This document shows, piece after piece, positions 21,852 to 34,125 of a stretch of 64,000 nt of DNA; the first letter of the stretch is position 1, and each line of letters starts with the position of its first letter. Below the pieces are notes generated by a model. The model ran no database searches. It was not told the origin of the DNA and worked only from the letters and a program-made list of their open reading frames with translations. Both the position numbers and the translations under genes were made by a program. This DNA comes from Gonatopus flavifemur (lineage: Eukaryota; Arthropoda; Insecta; Hymenoptera; Dryinidae), in the NCBI GenBank assembly GCA_018340375.1, contig JAFFJZ010000082.1, positions 124,001-188,000 of the forward strand, written 5' to 3'.

Positions 21852-22967
21852 TATTCATTGAATTTTATTGGTTATTATGAAAATGTTGATAAATAAGGAA
21901 AGGCTATAGAAGATCCAATGTGTCGTCTTTTAATATTTTTGTTCCAATAATGTTGTATCATGTTCCTACAAATGAATGTTATTATATTTATGAAACAGGT
22001 TCAATGCACATGTTTCCTCAACCTACTAGTGAAAAGATACAAAAATGCACACAATACAAAATCATTGAAACAAGAATATTGAGAGACGATAAATTGAGTC
22101 ATACATAGCCTTTACTTATTTATCAACATTTTTATAATAACCAATAAAATTCAATGAATATATCTGTCCTCTCTTAATCTGTACCAACTTGATTTTACTA
22201 AATTTTGATACATTTCTCCTGCCTAGATTTCACTTAGTGAAGAAAAACTGATAGAATACCCATGTGCCGTAAGCTAAGTTCACAGATTTTCTAACTTTTA
22301 CCACACGATTTGGACTTTCCTGATCAATATAGATTCCACCCAACTTTCAAACTCTTCCTACAAGTTTATCATCACCCTAACAACGAATTCAACTCAGAAA
22401 ATAAGGCTTTTTCCTCAAATTTGAAAATTTCAACATTAAGAGTACTCTTCAATTTGAAAAGTAAAACCATCCGTCGAGCTGCAAATGAATAATCCAAGTT
22501 TTTTGCAATTCATTTTGAACATTTTTTTGACATATTTTTGATCAAATGAGTTCTTCATGACTCATATCTATGACAAAATTAATATGATCTCTGAGTTTTT
22601 GCCTAGAAGTACTGATGTAAGTATTTGAAGAAAATTCATTTTCACCGCATCAACAAATTACGATTTTTTGACATGTTACAACAGCAATTACTGATTCACT
22701 AATTCATTTTGCACTTACTAACAGATTTTTTGATACACATTATTCAAGAAATAACCACCACACATTTCACAAGAATAATTCATCCATTTTTTGATCACAT
22801 AAATTTAACCTCACATTTGTCAACCGAACTGCAATTTTCACACAGGCTCATAGATTATTATATTCAACCGACGGATGATTGAATCGGATAAACACGTCAC
22901 TTTAATTGATCTTTTCTATTGCATAGCGTAGGTACCGGTTTAGCTTAGGTCGTTAGGGCGTTAGGAT

Positions 22968-23786
22968 CCCTGGTAAAAAGCGAACGTGCTTGAAACACCG
23001 TCAAAGCGTGCAATAAAGTGACAGAAGCGTTTGTGAAAAGTTTCGACCGCCAAATGACTCTAAGGCAAATTTGGTTGAGCGTGCTATCACATTTCATTGA
23101 ACGTCCAACGCACCCTTCTTACTGAACACTCTTCTCCAACTTTCCAATAACTCTTTCCTAATGTTCACGATGTTTCGGTAGTGAAGGTTTTCAATGTTTT
23201 GATTGATTGAGAATTATATGATTTTGAGGTCAGAATGTTTAGAGGGTATTTTTTACCTTTTATACCAGTTGTTAAGCTAAAAAATTTTATTCGTATTCAA
23301 GATACATTTATCAATATAATTACTAAACAACAATTGTTTTGAATCATCGAACTGTAATTTGATGATATTTGATATGTGCAAGTCAATTAAATTCTTTTGC
23401 ACATTCAATGATTACACATGGGATATTGAAATTGATTTGTAAACTTTCAGGATGAAAAATCATTTTAATTCAATGAGAAAGATTGAATTTAAAGCACATT
23501 CCCTTATGACACAGTTCATCAAGGAAATAAAGTTCCAATTTTTCAATCACCGATGTTAGCCTAGCGGTAAAGGACTTCCTCCCGAGTTCAGACGCCCCTG
23601 GTTCGATTCCCCTTTGCAAATTCTTTTTTTTACTTTCTTTGGACTCACTTTCATGCACGCTTGACATCCGCCAAATGACTCCTCCGAAACGCTTCTGATA
23701 CTTTCAATTGACCCTTCGATCACTCTTATAGGACTCTCTAATAACGTCTTTGTAACTCTTCCCAGAACGCTCCATTTTCACCAGGG
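22968..23786. mobile_element. CCCTGGTAAAAA-ended element containing a tRNA-like sequence
   Basis: Ends CCCTGGTAAAAAGCG and CCATTTTCACCAGGG are inverted over about 12 bases, with AT on both sides. The same end type (CCCTRGTAAAAA) bounds the CATATATG element at 11470. Inside are a repeated CGCCAAATGACTC segment (about 23050 and 23670) and the tRNA-like stretch at 23553. Confidence 0.4.
23553..23621 (+). ncRNA. tRNA-like sequence, probable SINE head or tRNA relic
   Basis: TAGCCTAGCGGTAAAGG resembles a pol III A box in a D arm, and GGTTCGATTCC about 40 bases later is an exact B box, followed by a run of T. The T and anticodon stems do not pair well, so it is not a functional tRNA gene. A related sequence occurs at 61506-61575 on the other strand. 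Confidence 0.4.
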
Positions 23787-24448
23787 ATAGTAGATCGCGC
23801 AACATTAGGTAGGAATTGGTTTAGGTAGGTTCGATTCCCTCCGAGGTCTCCAATATTCTCTCCATCGCATTGAGCACGAAGTGAACGTTGGTGGTAATCT
23901 ACAAGTGTCTCCTCTGAAACATCATTTTTGCTCAGAATTCAATTTTTTATTTTCAAAAACATTTTGGGCCAAAGCATGCATATTTTACTGAATAATCATT
24001 GTTGATGTATTATTATAACTTCACAAATTTTTGGCATATAATTGCTGTCAAAAACTTGTTGGTAATTGACTAGTATTTAGAGAGTAACTAAATAGTAACC
24101 GACCAGTACCTTGTGAATTCCACTAGCAAGTGCCTCATAACACACAGCGTTACATTACGAATAACTACCTGGTGAGTTTTCCTCAAAAGGCCCTCGTCAG
24201 GAGTATAGAAAAACTCACGAGGCACTAGCCATTGACTAGGCGTAATTTCTACTTGGGTAGTCGACTACCAGGATAACCATCCGATACAACTCTGACCACC
24301 TCGCTTGAGCTCGACTGCCAAGAGAAGAGGCAAATATTTGGATTCGACTGAGTCGGAGACGGTCACTCACTATATTCCATCACTTCCTGGACGTTGGCAG
24401 ATGCTTCCGAGCCTCAATTTTACACACAGGGCCCCACGTTGAGCGCCG
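23787..24448. other. No gene; second B-box-like motif and CTTGT motifs
   Basis: GGTTCGATTCCCTCC near 23828 resembles another B box but no A box was found. From 24060 to 24250 the CTTGTTGG/ CCTCGTCAGG-type motifs of the 18.7-kb region recur. No coding signal. Confidence 0.3.
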
Positions 24449-24735
24449 AATTGTGATGGGTCTACTTTGAACCCAAACACAAAGGCGCATATGGTTTTGA
24501 GCGCCTCCACGACCCCCGTCATGGATATTTATAAGTAGTGGCGGCACCTGGAATATATCGAAATCGAAAAAGTAAAATGTTCACGACAATTTAGACGTAA
24601 TCAAGGGATAAGGAAAGCTCATGGAGAGGGGTGAGTTGATTTTAATTCACCTGAACAAATAATCTTGACATTTGATCAACCACGTGCCAGAGCACGTATA
24701 TATTTTTCGTTAGGTTTGTACCGTTAGGTTGCTTC
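24449..24735 (+). repeat. Direct repeat copy 1 (TGTGATGGGTCTACTTTGAA type)
   Basis: Starts GTGATGGGTCTACTTTGAAC, includes GCGCCTCCACGACCCCCGTC and CCACGTGCCAGAGC, and ends TTAGGTTTGTAC. The second, same-orientation copy begins about 1.02 kb downstream. Confidence 0.6.
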
Positions 24736-25466
24736 CCGAAAATTTTCGGTGAATTTGATTTATAGAAATTTTTTTTACCGTGAGTTAATTATTTGCTATT
24801 CAATCATCTATTTTTTATCACATTATGGGTCCTTTCGCTGTACAAAATCCGAGAAAAATTGTGGTGGTTTCTTGAGCTAGAACTGCCGTAGAAAAATGAC
24901 AAGTGCTATTTTTGAAATTTCTTAGACAAATGACTAATGTTTCATATTTGATTGCGAAAATTTTTTTTAAGATGAAAGAAGTCTGTGCTAATAAAAATTT
25001 CCAGATTAATAGATCTGATTTTATTATAAATAATTTATCAATATCAACCCTCTGTTACTCGCGCTATGAGCGTGGCGCCGGGTGCGATTTTTTGACTTGT
25101 AATAAATGATCGAATATTTCAATATTCACAATATTATTCAGACTAATGTTGAGAATAATATAATCGAACAAAGTCAATGATTATTTTCAACATTATTCAA
25201 CATAATACTGAAAATAAATTTAATTTCAAAATGACGCGAGCAACGGAGGGTGAAATACACTATCATATGTAATAATAACTATCATTTACATTAATTTTTC
25301 TATAACAAAAATTCAATTCAATCGAAAGTCACTATGATGTTGATTCAAATCATTACATTCTTTGAATTAATGTCGATTGAACGTATTTCAGGAATTATCC
25401 CCAAAAGTATGACAAATCAATATTTACATTATAATTTAATTCTAAATCTTGAAGTCATTTTTTGAA

Positions 25467-25745
25467 TTCTGTGATGGGTCTACTTTGAACCCACGCGCAA
25501 AGGTTCATAGGGTTCGAGCGCCTCCACGACCCCCGTCGTGGATATTTATAATTACTAGCGGCACCTGAAATATATTGAAATCCACAAAGGAATATGCTCA
25601 CGATGATTTGGATGTGGTCAAGGGATAAGGGGAGCTCAGGGAGAGGGGGGGGGGGTAATTTTGATTGACCAGAACAAACAATCTTGATATATGATCCACC
25701 ACGTGCCAGAGCGCGTACACATTGTACATGAGAGGTTTGTACAAT
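25467..25745 (+). repeat. Direct repeat copy 2
   Basis: Diverged copy of 24449-24735 sharing the same landmark segments in the same order. The two could be separate insertions of one repeat, a tandem duplication, or the termini of a small retroelement; the identity is too low for recent LTRs. The stretch between them is AT-rich without ORFs. Confidence 0.6.
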
Positions 25746-25945
25746 ACATACACGACTTTGTCGCGAAAAAAACCAAAATATAAACAATTCTTTGGGCTCA
25801 ATATATCTGTCTAGGGGAACACGGGAAGTCGAAGAAACACGGAGGGCACCACCACGTTGAAATATTCTATACGGACCACGCCTTTACATTCACAAAGGAG
25901 GGGAGGGCTCAGGGAAACCGCGACCATAAAATCGTACAAGAGGGC

Positions 25946-28900
25946 GACCTGTATGAAGTTGGCCCCCGAAGTGGGGAAAACAATTTTTTTCTTCTGGCAT
26001 CCGAGAGAACATCGTTAGTACCTGATTGTACCACAAAAAATTTCGTTTGTACCTCAAAAATAAAAAAGTTACAAAAATTTAAAAAAATGCGTTGCTTCGA
26101 CATTCACCGATTTTGATGAATAATAGCTCATTTGAAAGGTCTTGGAACGTGAATGATTGTACCATGAAGAATTTTCCGAAAAAGTCAAGGAGGGGGGAGT
26201 TACAAGGAAAAAACTGATTTGACATGGGAAAAAATTTTTTTTTCGAACTTGAGACGATCATACAGAACCGCCCCTGACTGGGGCCATTTTTCTATGGATG
26301 AATTATCGTTCTAGGACCTCCCGAGAATATTCCCTGCAAGTTCCATCGTTTGTACCTCCTTGGTTCGGAAGTTATAAGCCCTGGAATACATGTGAGTCAG
26401 AATTTTCGAACTGTGAAAAATCATACAGAATCGCCCCAGACTGGGGCAACTTTTATATGGGAAAATTATTGTTCAGGGACCTCCCAAGGATATTCCCTGC
26501 AAGTTTCATTGTTTGTACCTCCTTGGTTCAGAAGTTATGAGCCTTAGAATATTTAAAAGTCAGAATTTTCGAACGTTGAAAAATCATACAGAATTGCCCG
26601 AGACTGGGGAAACTTTTATATAGGAAAATTATTGTTCAGGGACCTCCCGAGAATATTCCTTGCAAGTTTCATCGTTTGCACCTCCTTGGTTCGGAAGTTA
26701 TAAGCATTAAAATATATAAAAGTCATAACTTCCGAATTTTGAATAATCATACAGAACCGCCCCTGACTGGGGCAACTTTTATATGGATAAATTATTGTTC
26801 GGAGACCTCCCAAAAATATTCCCTGCAAGTTTAACCGTTTGTACCTCCTTGGTTCGGAAGTTATAAGCCTTAGAACATATAAAAGCCAGAATTTTCAAAC
26901 TTTGAAAAATCATACAGAATTGCCCCTGACTGGGGCGAGTTCTATGTGCATAACTTATAGTTCTAAGACCTCCCAAGGATATTCTCTGGAAGTTTCATTG
27001 TTTGTACCCCTTCGGTTCGGAAGTTACGAATGTTAGAATATGCCCCAGTCAGGGGCAAGTCTGTATGATTTTCCAAAGTTCGAAAATTCTGACTCTTATA
27101 CATTCTAAGACTCATAACTCCCGAACCAAGGAGGTACAAATGATGGAACTTGCAGGGAATATCCTTGGGAGGTACCCGAGCAATAATTTATCCATATAAA
27201 AGTTGCCCCAGTCAGCGGCAATTCTGTATGATTTTCCATAGTTCAAAAATTCTGACTTTTATATATTCTAAGCCTTATAACTTCCGAACCAAGGAGGTAC
27301 AAACGATGAAACTTGCAGGGAATATTCTTAAGAGGTCCCCGATCAAAAATCCCCCCATATAAAAGTTGCCTCAGTCAGCGGCAATTCTGTATGATTTTTC
27401 CAACTTCGAAAATTCTGACTTTTATATATTCGAAGACTTATAACTTCCGAACCAAGGAGGTACAAACGATGAAACTTGCAGGGAATATTCTCGGGAGGTC
27501 CCCGAACAATGATTTATGCATATAAAAGTTGCCCCAGTCAGGGGCAATTCTGTATGATTTTTCCAACTTCGAAAATTCTGACTTTTATATATTCGAAGAC
27601 CTATAACTTCCGAACCAAGGAGGTACAAACGATGAAACTTGCAGGGAATATTCTTAAGAGGTCCCCGATCAAAAATCCCCCCATATAAAAGTTGCCCCAG
27701 TCAGCGGCAATTCTGTATGATTTTTCCAAGTTCGAAAATTCTGACTTTTATATATTCGAAGACTTATAACTTCCGAACCAAGGAGGTACAAACGATGAAA
27801 CTCGCAGGGAATATTCTTAAGAGGTCCCCGATCAAAAATCCCCCCATATAAAAGTTGCCTCAGTCAGCGGCAATTCTGTATGATTTTCCATAGTTCGAAA
27901 ATTCTGACTCTTATACATTCTAAGACTCATAACTCCCGAACCAAGGAGGTACAAATGATGGAACTTGCAGGGAATATCCTTGGGAGGTACCCGAGCAATA
28001 ATTTATCCATATAAAAGTTGCCCCAGTCAGGGGCAATTCTGTATGATTTTCCATAGTTCAAAAATTCTGACTTTTATATATTCTAAGCCTTATAACTTCC
28101 GAACCAAGGAGGTACAAACGATGAAACTCGCAGGGAATATTCTTAAGAGGTCCCCGATCAAAAATCCCCCCATATAAAAGTTGCCTCAGTCAGCGGCAAT
28201 TCTGTATGATTTTCCATAGTTCGAAAATTCTGACTCTTATACATTCTAAGACTCATAACTCCCGAACCAAGGAGGTACAAATGATGGAACTTGCAGGGAA
28301 TATCCTTGGGAGGTACCCGAGCAATAATTTATCCATATAAAAGTTGCCCCAGTCAGCGGCAATTCTGTATGATTTTTCCAAGTTCGAAAATTCTGACTTC
28401 TATATATTCTAAGGCTTATAACTTCCGAACCAAGGAGGTACAAACGATGAAACTTGCAGGGAATATTCTCGGGAGGTCCCCGAACAATGATTTATGCATA
28501 TAAAAGTTGCCCCAGTCAGGGGCAATTCTGTATGATTTTTCCAACTTCGAAAATTCTGACTTTTATATATTCGAAGACTTATAACTTCCGAACCAAGGAG
28601 GTACAAACGATGAAACTTGCAGGGAATATTCTTAAGAGGTCCCCGATCAAAAATCCCCCCATATAAAAGTTGCCCCAGTCAGCGGCAATTCTGTATGATT
28701 TTTCCAAGTTCGAAAATTCTGACTTCTATATATTCTAAGGCTTATAACTTCCGAACCAAGGAGGTACAAACGATGAAACTTGAGGGAATATTTTCGGGAG
28801 GTCCCCGAACAATGATTTATGCATATAAAAGTTGCCCCAGTCAGGGGCAATTCTGTATGATTTTTCCAACTTCGAAAATTCTGACTTTTATATATTCGAA

Positions 28901-31124
28901 GACCTATAACTTCCGAACCAAGGAGGTACAAACGATGAAACTTGCAGGGAATATTCTTAAGAGGTCCCCGATCAAAAATCCCCCCATATAAAAGTTGCCC
29001 CAGTCAGCGGCAATTCTGTATGATTTTTCCAAGTTCGAAAATTCTGACTTTTATATATTCGAAGACTTATAACTTCCGAACCAAGGAGGTACAAACGATG
29101 AAACTCGCAGGGAATATTCTTAAGAGGTCCCCGATCAAAAATCCCCCCATATAAAAGTTGCCTCAGTCAGCGGCAATTCTGTATGATTTTCCATAGTTCG
29201 AAAATTCTGACTCTTATACATTCTAAGACTCATAACTCCCGAACCAAGGAGGTACAAATGATGGAACTTGCAGGGAATATCCTTGGGAGGTACCCGAGCA
29301 ATAATTTATCCATATAAAAGTTGCCCCAGTCAGCGGCAATTCTGTATGATTTTCCATAGTTCAAAAATTCTGACTTTTATATATTCTAAGGCTTATAACT
29401 TCCGAACCAAGGAGGTACAAACGATGAAACTTGCAGGGAATATTCTCGGGAGGTCCCCGAACAATGATTTATGCATATAAAAGTTGCCCCAGTCAGGGGC
29501 AATTCTGTATGATTTTTCCAACTTCGAAAATTCTGACTTTTATATATTCGAAGACTTATAACTTCCGAACCAAGGAGGTACAAACGATGAAACTTGCAGG
29601 GAATATTCTTAAGAGGTCCCCGATCAAAAATCCCCCCATATAAAAGTTGCCCCAGTCAGCGGCAATTCTGTATGATTTTTCCAAGTTCGAAAATTCTGAC
29701 TTCTATATATTCTAAGGCTTATAACTTCCGAACCAAGGAGGTACAAACGATGAAACTTGCAGGGAATATTCTCGGGAGGTCCCCGAACAATGATTTATGC
29801 ATATAAAAGTTGCCCCAGTCAGGGGCAATTCTGTATGATTTTTCCAACTTCGAAAATTCTGACTTTTATATATTCGAAGACTTATAACTTCCGAACCAAG
29901 GAGGTACAAACGATGAAACTTGCAGGGAATATTCTTAAGAGGTTCCCGATCAAAAATCCCCCCATATAAAAGTTGCCCCAGTCAGCGGCAATTCTGTATG
30001 ATTTTTCCAAGTTCGAAAATTCTGACTTTTATATATTCGAAGACTTATAACTTCCGAACCAAGGAGGTACAAACGATGAAACTCGCAGAGAATATTCTTA
30101 AGAGGTCCCCGATCAAAAATCCCCCCATATAAAAGTTGCCTCAGTCAGCGGCAATTCTGTATGATTTTTCCAACTTCGAAAATTCTGACTTTTATATATT
30201 CGAAGACTTATAACTTCCGAACCAAGGAGGTACAAACGATTAAACTTGCAGGGAATATTCTTAAGAGGTCCCCGATCAAAAATCCCCCCATATAAAAGTT
30301 GCCCCAGTCAGCAGCAATTCTGTATGATTTTTCCAAGTTCGAAAATTCTGACTTCTATATATTCTAAGGCTTATAACTTCCGAACCAAGGAGGTAAAACG
30401 ATGAAACTTGCAGGGAATATTCTTGAGAGGTCCCTGATCAATAATTTCTCCATATCAAAGTTGCGCCAGTCAGGGGCAATTCTGTATGATGTTTCAACGT
30501 TCGAAAATTCTGACTTTTATATATTCGAAGACTTATAACTTCCGAACCAAGGAGGTACAAACGATGAAACTTGCAGGGAATATCCTTGGGAGGTCCCCGA
30601 ACAATAATTTCCCCATATCAAAGTTGCCCCAATCAGGGGCAATTCTGTAAGATTTTTCAAAGTTCCAAAATTCTGACTTTTATATGTTTCAAGGCTCATA
30701 ACTTCCGAACCAAGGAGGTACAAACGATGGAACTTGCAGGGAATATTCTCGGGAGGTCCTAGAACGATAATTCATCCATAGAAAAGTGGCCCCAGTCAGG
30801 GGCGGTTCTGTATGATCGTCTCAAGTTCGAAAAAAAATTTTTTCCCCATGTAAAATCAGTTTTTTGCTTGTAACTCCCCCCCTTGACTTTCTCGGAAAAT
30901 TCTTTATGGTGCAATCATCTACGTTCCAAGACCTTTCAAATGAGCTATTATCCAGTAAAATCGGTGAAAGTCGGGGGCAACCCGTTTTTTTTAATTTTTG
31001 TAACTTTTTCATTTTTGAGGTACAAACGAAATTTTTTGTGGTACAATCAGGTACTAACGATGTCCTTCCGGATGCCATAAAAAAAATTGTTTTTCCCACT
31101 CCGGGGGCCAACTTCATACAGGTC
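25946..31124. mobile_element. Element A: TIR element with a 163-bp tandem-array core
   Basis: A 5179-bp unit. The left terminus GACCTGTATGAAGTTGGCC and the right terminus, its exact complement, begin inverted arms of about 350 bp (25946-26290 and 30780-31124), with indels between them. The flanks are a 7-bp duplication AGAGGGC (25939-25945, 31125-31131). Almost everything between the arms is the tandem array. No transposase gene is present. The termini are related to those of element B at 33695. Confidence 0.7.
26290..30785. repeat. Array A: 163-bp units with an internal inversion
   Basis: About 4.5 units in one orientation (to about 27040), then about 23 in the opposite orientation. Each unit has GGGAATATTC near TTGCAG, the GAACCAAGGAGGTACAAACG block, and GCCCCAGTCAGGGGC, a 5-bp stem around AGTCA that is decayed to GCGGC in many units. 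Right-hand units come in recurring types, with a six-unit order repeated at 28291-29267 and 29268-30245. The period of 163 is not a multiple of 3, so the many ~65-70-residue ORFs here shift frame from unit to unit and are not genes. Confidence 0.9.
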
Positions 31125-31329
31125 AGAGGGCGGGCTAAATCGGCCAAGGGGGGTGCCTCGAGGGAGCAAACACAAAGGGCGGAGGGAAATTCAAGCGAGG
31201 ATGATGCCACGAGAAGGAAACTTCCTCACGATAATTCACCAGAATCCACCACACTGGCACTCTCACTCCGGATGAACAGTTTGGCAGATGCATGTTACTT
31301 TTTTAATCCGAAATCAAGCCCCAGTGGCA

Positions 31330-31876
31330 CCGTACACTCACGGTTTCCTGAATATCTCGCACAAAACTTTCTCAGGCGAACGTCTGCCATTGTACGATGA
31401 ATTTAAAAAAAAATTGATATTCATCGATCCAAAAATTGCCCTTGGAATGCAAGATGGAGAGGATATTCCACATTTGACTGAGATTACTGATTCTTTTGAA
31501 AATCTTAACATTGATGCAATTAATTCAGAATGGGCTACTTTGCCTTTGTATTTAAAAAAAAAACGAAAAAGAAAAATTAGTCCAAATGGAAATAGAGGAG
31601 TTTTGGAATACAATTTCAAACACAACAGATTCTGAAAATCAAAAAATTTTCTGTAATTTAGAAATGTTAGTTCATCAAATTCTATCGCTTCCTCATTCAA
31701 ATGCCGAAACCGAAAGGATATTTTCTATTGTGACAGATGTGAAAACGAAAAAGCGAAATAGTATGAAAAGTGAGAGCCTCAATGCTATTTGTGTAAAATA
31801 CGCTCAAATTTGCAAAGTGAAAAGATGTATGGTGAATATTTTACAGTTGGTGAGAGGCATTTGGAATTACATGTAA
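31330..31876 (+). pseudogene. hAT transposase C-terminal fragment
   Basis: The first part (ERLPLYDEFKKKL ... LNIDAINSEWATLPLYLKKK, about 31370-31562) and the second part (31586-31876) lie in different frames. They join if one base is added or lost in the ten-A run at 31552-31562. The second part contains LPHSNAETERIFSIVTDVKT, the hallmark of the hAT C-terminal dimerisation region. The zinc finger and most of the catalytic domain are missing upstream, where element A ends at 31124. A relic of a ZBED/TTF-type hAT gene is the best reading. It is probably unrelated to the hAT-like elements at 32974 and 51830, since nothing links their ends. Confidence 0.75.
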
Positions 31877-32534
31877 GTGATGATTTATACTGACGGTTTT
31901 GGAAATTTTGTTATAAAATTAAATCTTCCTATATGTAATATATATATTATTGTTATATATGTTTCAGTTTTTTTCACATTTGAGGCTGTTTCGACGTAAC
32001 AGTACTTGTTCAAATAAAACATGAAAAAAAAATTGTGTACAAATTGATTCAAGATCATTTATTTACCTGACTAACATGGAATCGATTCGCTACAATAGCT
32101 TTCCTCATGAAAATGTTACACCATGTTTTTTCGGAATGAAGTTAGTGTTGATGCAAAAGGAGTATAAAATCAGTGGTAATCTGTATGTCACTATGAAAGC
32201 ACGGTGTATTTGTGAACTTTTTGACACCGATATCTTCTGATGTCTCCTCACAGTAGATAATAAGTGTAGATCCGATGGAAATTTGGAGTAATTGTGGCAG
32301 ATGGCGTTTCCTCCTCGGGACGGGAAACCTCGACAAATCATAGAAGGACAGGGGTTGAGGAGAGGAAGTGTGTTCCCGATTCTCATGTGAGCGAGCGACA
32401 GCAGTGTTCTCTAGCGAACTGAAGTGTTCGCAAATGACATGACAAACTCTAGCGATGATGCGCGGCGCCACCCCGCGATTCTCTTTGTGACAAGATATCA
32501 CGTCACAACGCAAAGAAGAGTTATCTTAAAAATG
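31877..32534. other. No recognised gene
   Basis: Moderately GC-rich in 32260-32500. A 123-residue minus-strand ORF (32142-32513) overlaps another ORF and shows no recognised motif. It may be the remainder of the hAT insertion or unrelated sequence. Confidence 0.3.
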
Positions 32535-32728
32535 ACTACACTTCACAATGAAGTAGGGAAGGAAATCACATTGTGAGGAAATTTATTATATTTTGTCATT
32601 GAAATTGCTATAATTTCTGCTAATCGATAACAGGATTCTCTCACTCTCCACTAGAAAATAAGGTGGATTCAATAAAAAAGCATACTACATACCGTCACAA
32701 TGTGATTTTGTCCCTACTTGACTGTATA
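32535..32728. mobile_element. MITE with AATCACATTGTGA arms
   Basis: TACACTTCACAATGAAGTAG...AAATCACATTGTGA at the left is inverted as TCACAATGTGATTTTGTCCC...CTACTTGACTGTATA at the right. It is non-coding. Confidence 0.5.
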
Positions 32729-32785
32729 GCGTAGTAATACTTCAATTAATTTCCTCTGCGTGTATGGTTTTGCAGGAAATATTAT

Positions 32786-33200
32786 CCTGCACAAAACCTC
32801 ATCTCGCCTCAAAGCAGAACTTGGGTAGAGAATCGGTGGATAAACGGTTGCTCGTCGGAAAAGTGACGTGGAGGTAACGAAGGAGAGTCTGCGTGAGGAT
32901 CAAGGCCAGACTTTTCTTCGTTGCCTCCACGTCACATCTCCGACGAGCAACCGTTCATCCACCGATTCTGCACCAGTGATGCCAGCATTTGGTCGACCGA
33001 GTCGATTTTCCCTCTCCATCACATCTGTCTGTATAGAAATTCCACACACACACAATCAAACCTCCGACAAAAGAAATTTGATTGTATACAGCGTGATGGA
33101 GGGGGAAAATCGACTCGGTCGACCAAATGCTGGCATCACTGTTCTGCACTCAAATTCTGCGTTGAGGCGATGTATCCCATCGGTGGGGGTTTTGTCCGTA
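32786..33200. mobile_element. Palindromic element interrupted by a hAT-like MITE
   Basis: The left arm CGCCTCAAAGCAGAACTTGG...AATCGGTGGATAAACGGTTG...GACGTGGAGG is mirrored by CCTCCACGTC...CAACCGTTCATCCACCGATT. The mirror continues only after the inserted 168-bp MITE (CTCAAATTCTGCGTTGAGGCG). Outer limits are approximate. Confidence 0.6.
32974..33141. mobile_element. 168-bp hAT-like MITE, same ends as the 10.7-kb element
   Basis: Inverted ends begin CAGTGATGCCAGCATTTGGT and match over about 50 bp. A perfect 8-bp duplication TTCTGCAC flanks it (32966-32973, 33142-33149). The first ~47 bases match the ends of the 51830-62573 element with about one difference. It is inserted in the right arm of the palindrome at 32786-33200. 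Confidence 0.88.
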
Positions 33201-34125
33201 ATGTAGATCAGTGCAATTTTACGCAACTTGTGAATTATACCAAAATAGTGAATGTTGTATTAATTCCACTTTGCTTGTTTCATGAATACAAAATCTACCC
33301 TGAAAGGACATAAGCCGAATAGATCGATTTTGAATTGATTCTTCCCAAGAGAACACGAAGTTCCAAAGAAGGTTCAATAGAGGTTCATTGTACGTAAGGC
33401 CATTTCATGGTCCACTGGACGTTTCCTGGACGTCAGAGTACGTGTAATGAACCTAAATTTCACCTAGAAGCTCTGTGTTTTCTTAGGGTTGGATAAATTC
33501 ACATTCAACGAACGTTCTTTAAACCTTCAATGTCCATAGCTTCATTGCACGTTTAATAAAGGTTTATCGAACGTTGGCGTTCTCTTGGGGTAAGAATGAC
33601 TTTAATCACACATCATTCTGGACACAAATTTCTACAACATGTACAACATGGTAGAAAACGAGATGAAATAAACGTATAAAAATCAATGATTACGAACCTC
33701 TGTGAACTTAGCCAGCAAAAATTCAGAAAAAATTTTTTCTTTATGGGATTTGAATCTGCTTCGTTTGTGCTTGTTTGGGCGGTGAAGAATTTCGTCTGTG
33801 CTACTTCCGGTATAGCGGTCATGCACGATTGAAAAAATGGCCCGCCGGCGAATTGCTCCGATTTCGATGATCTTATGCTCATTGGAAAGGGCTCGACGCG
33901 TAGATGATTGTGCGCGAAACAGTTTTCGATTGAAACCTAAGGAAAAAAAGTTACAGAGGAAAATGTGGGGAACATGAAAAAAACGGAAAGCGCGGATGAG
34001 GTTATGACAAATAATCAGCGAGCGGATGCTGAAAGTGACAATGAGCAGTCGATAAAGGATGGGAGATACTGGAAGCAAGGGAAATACCATACCACTAGTT
34101 TGTGGTTGGGAGATATCGATCTACG

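Larger units (their letters stand above)
19923..22855. mobile_element. Long palindromic TA-flanked element hosting a mariner
   Basis: Left end ATCTATGAGCCTGTGTGAGA and right end GCAATTTTCACACAGGCTCATAGAT are inverted, both bordered by TA. Arms of roughly 750 bp pair through CATGTCAAAAAATCGTAATT and GATCAAAAATAT segments. The centre is about 21911-22110. A mariner occupies 20666-21851 of the left arm. The left arm also has an extra AATATCAATATTGAT-type stretch near 20150-20215. No ORF belongs to the element itself. Confidence 0.7.

Noticed and set aside
24449..25745. LTR retrotransposon bounded by the two direct repeats
   Set aside because: The copies are too diverged, the interval is only about 0.7 kb without ORFs, and no primer-binding site or polypurine tract was seen.
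26298..30762. Dozens of ~65-70-residue ORFs with near-identical peptides (KLAGNIL, NQGGTNDE types)
   Set aside because: The 163-bp unit is not a multiple of three, stops recur in every unit, and ORFs occur on both strands. They reflect the DNA repeat and show no coding constraint.
32142..32513. 123-residue minus-strand ORF
   Set aside because: No family motif, overlaps an alternative frame of similar length, and lies in a repeat-rich interval next to a hAT relic.
31330..33141. hAT relic at 31.3 kb as the source of the 168-bp MITE and the 10.7-kb element
   Set aside because: The relic has no termini attached and nothing in the sequence links it to the CAGTGATGCC ends; proximity alone is not evidence.
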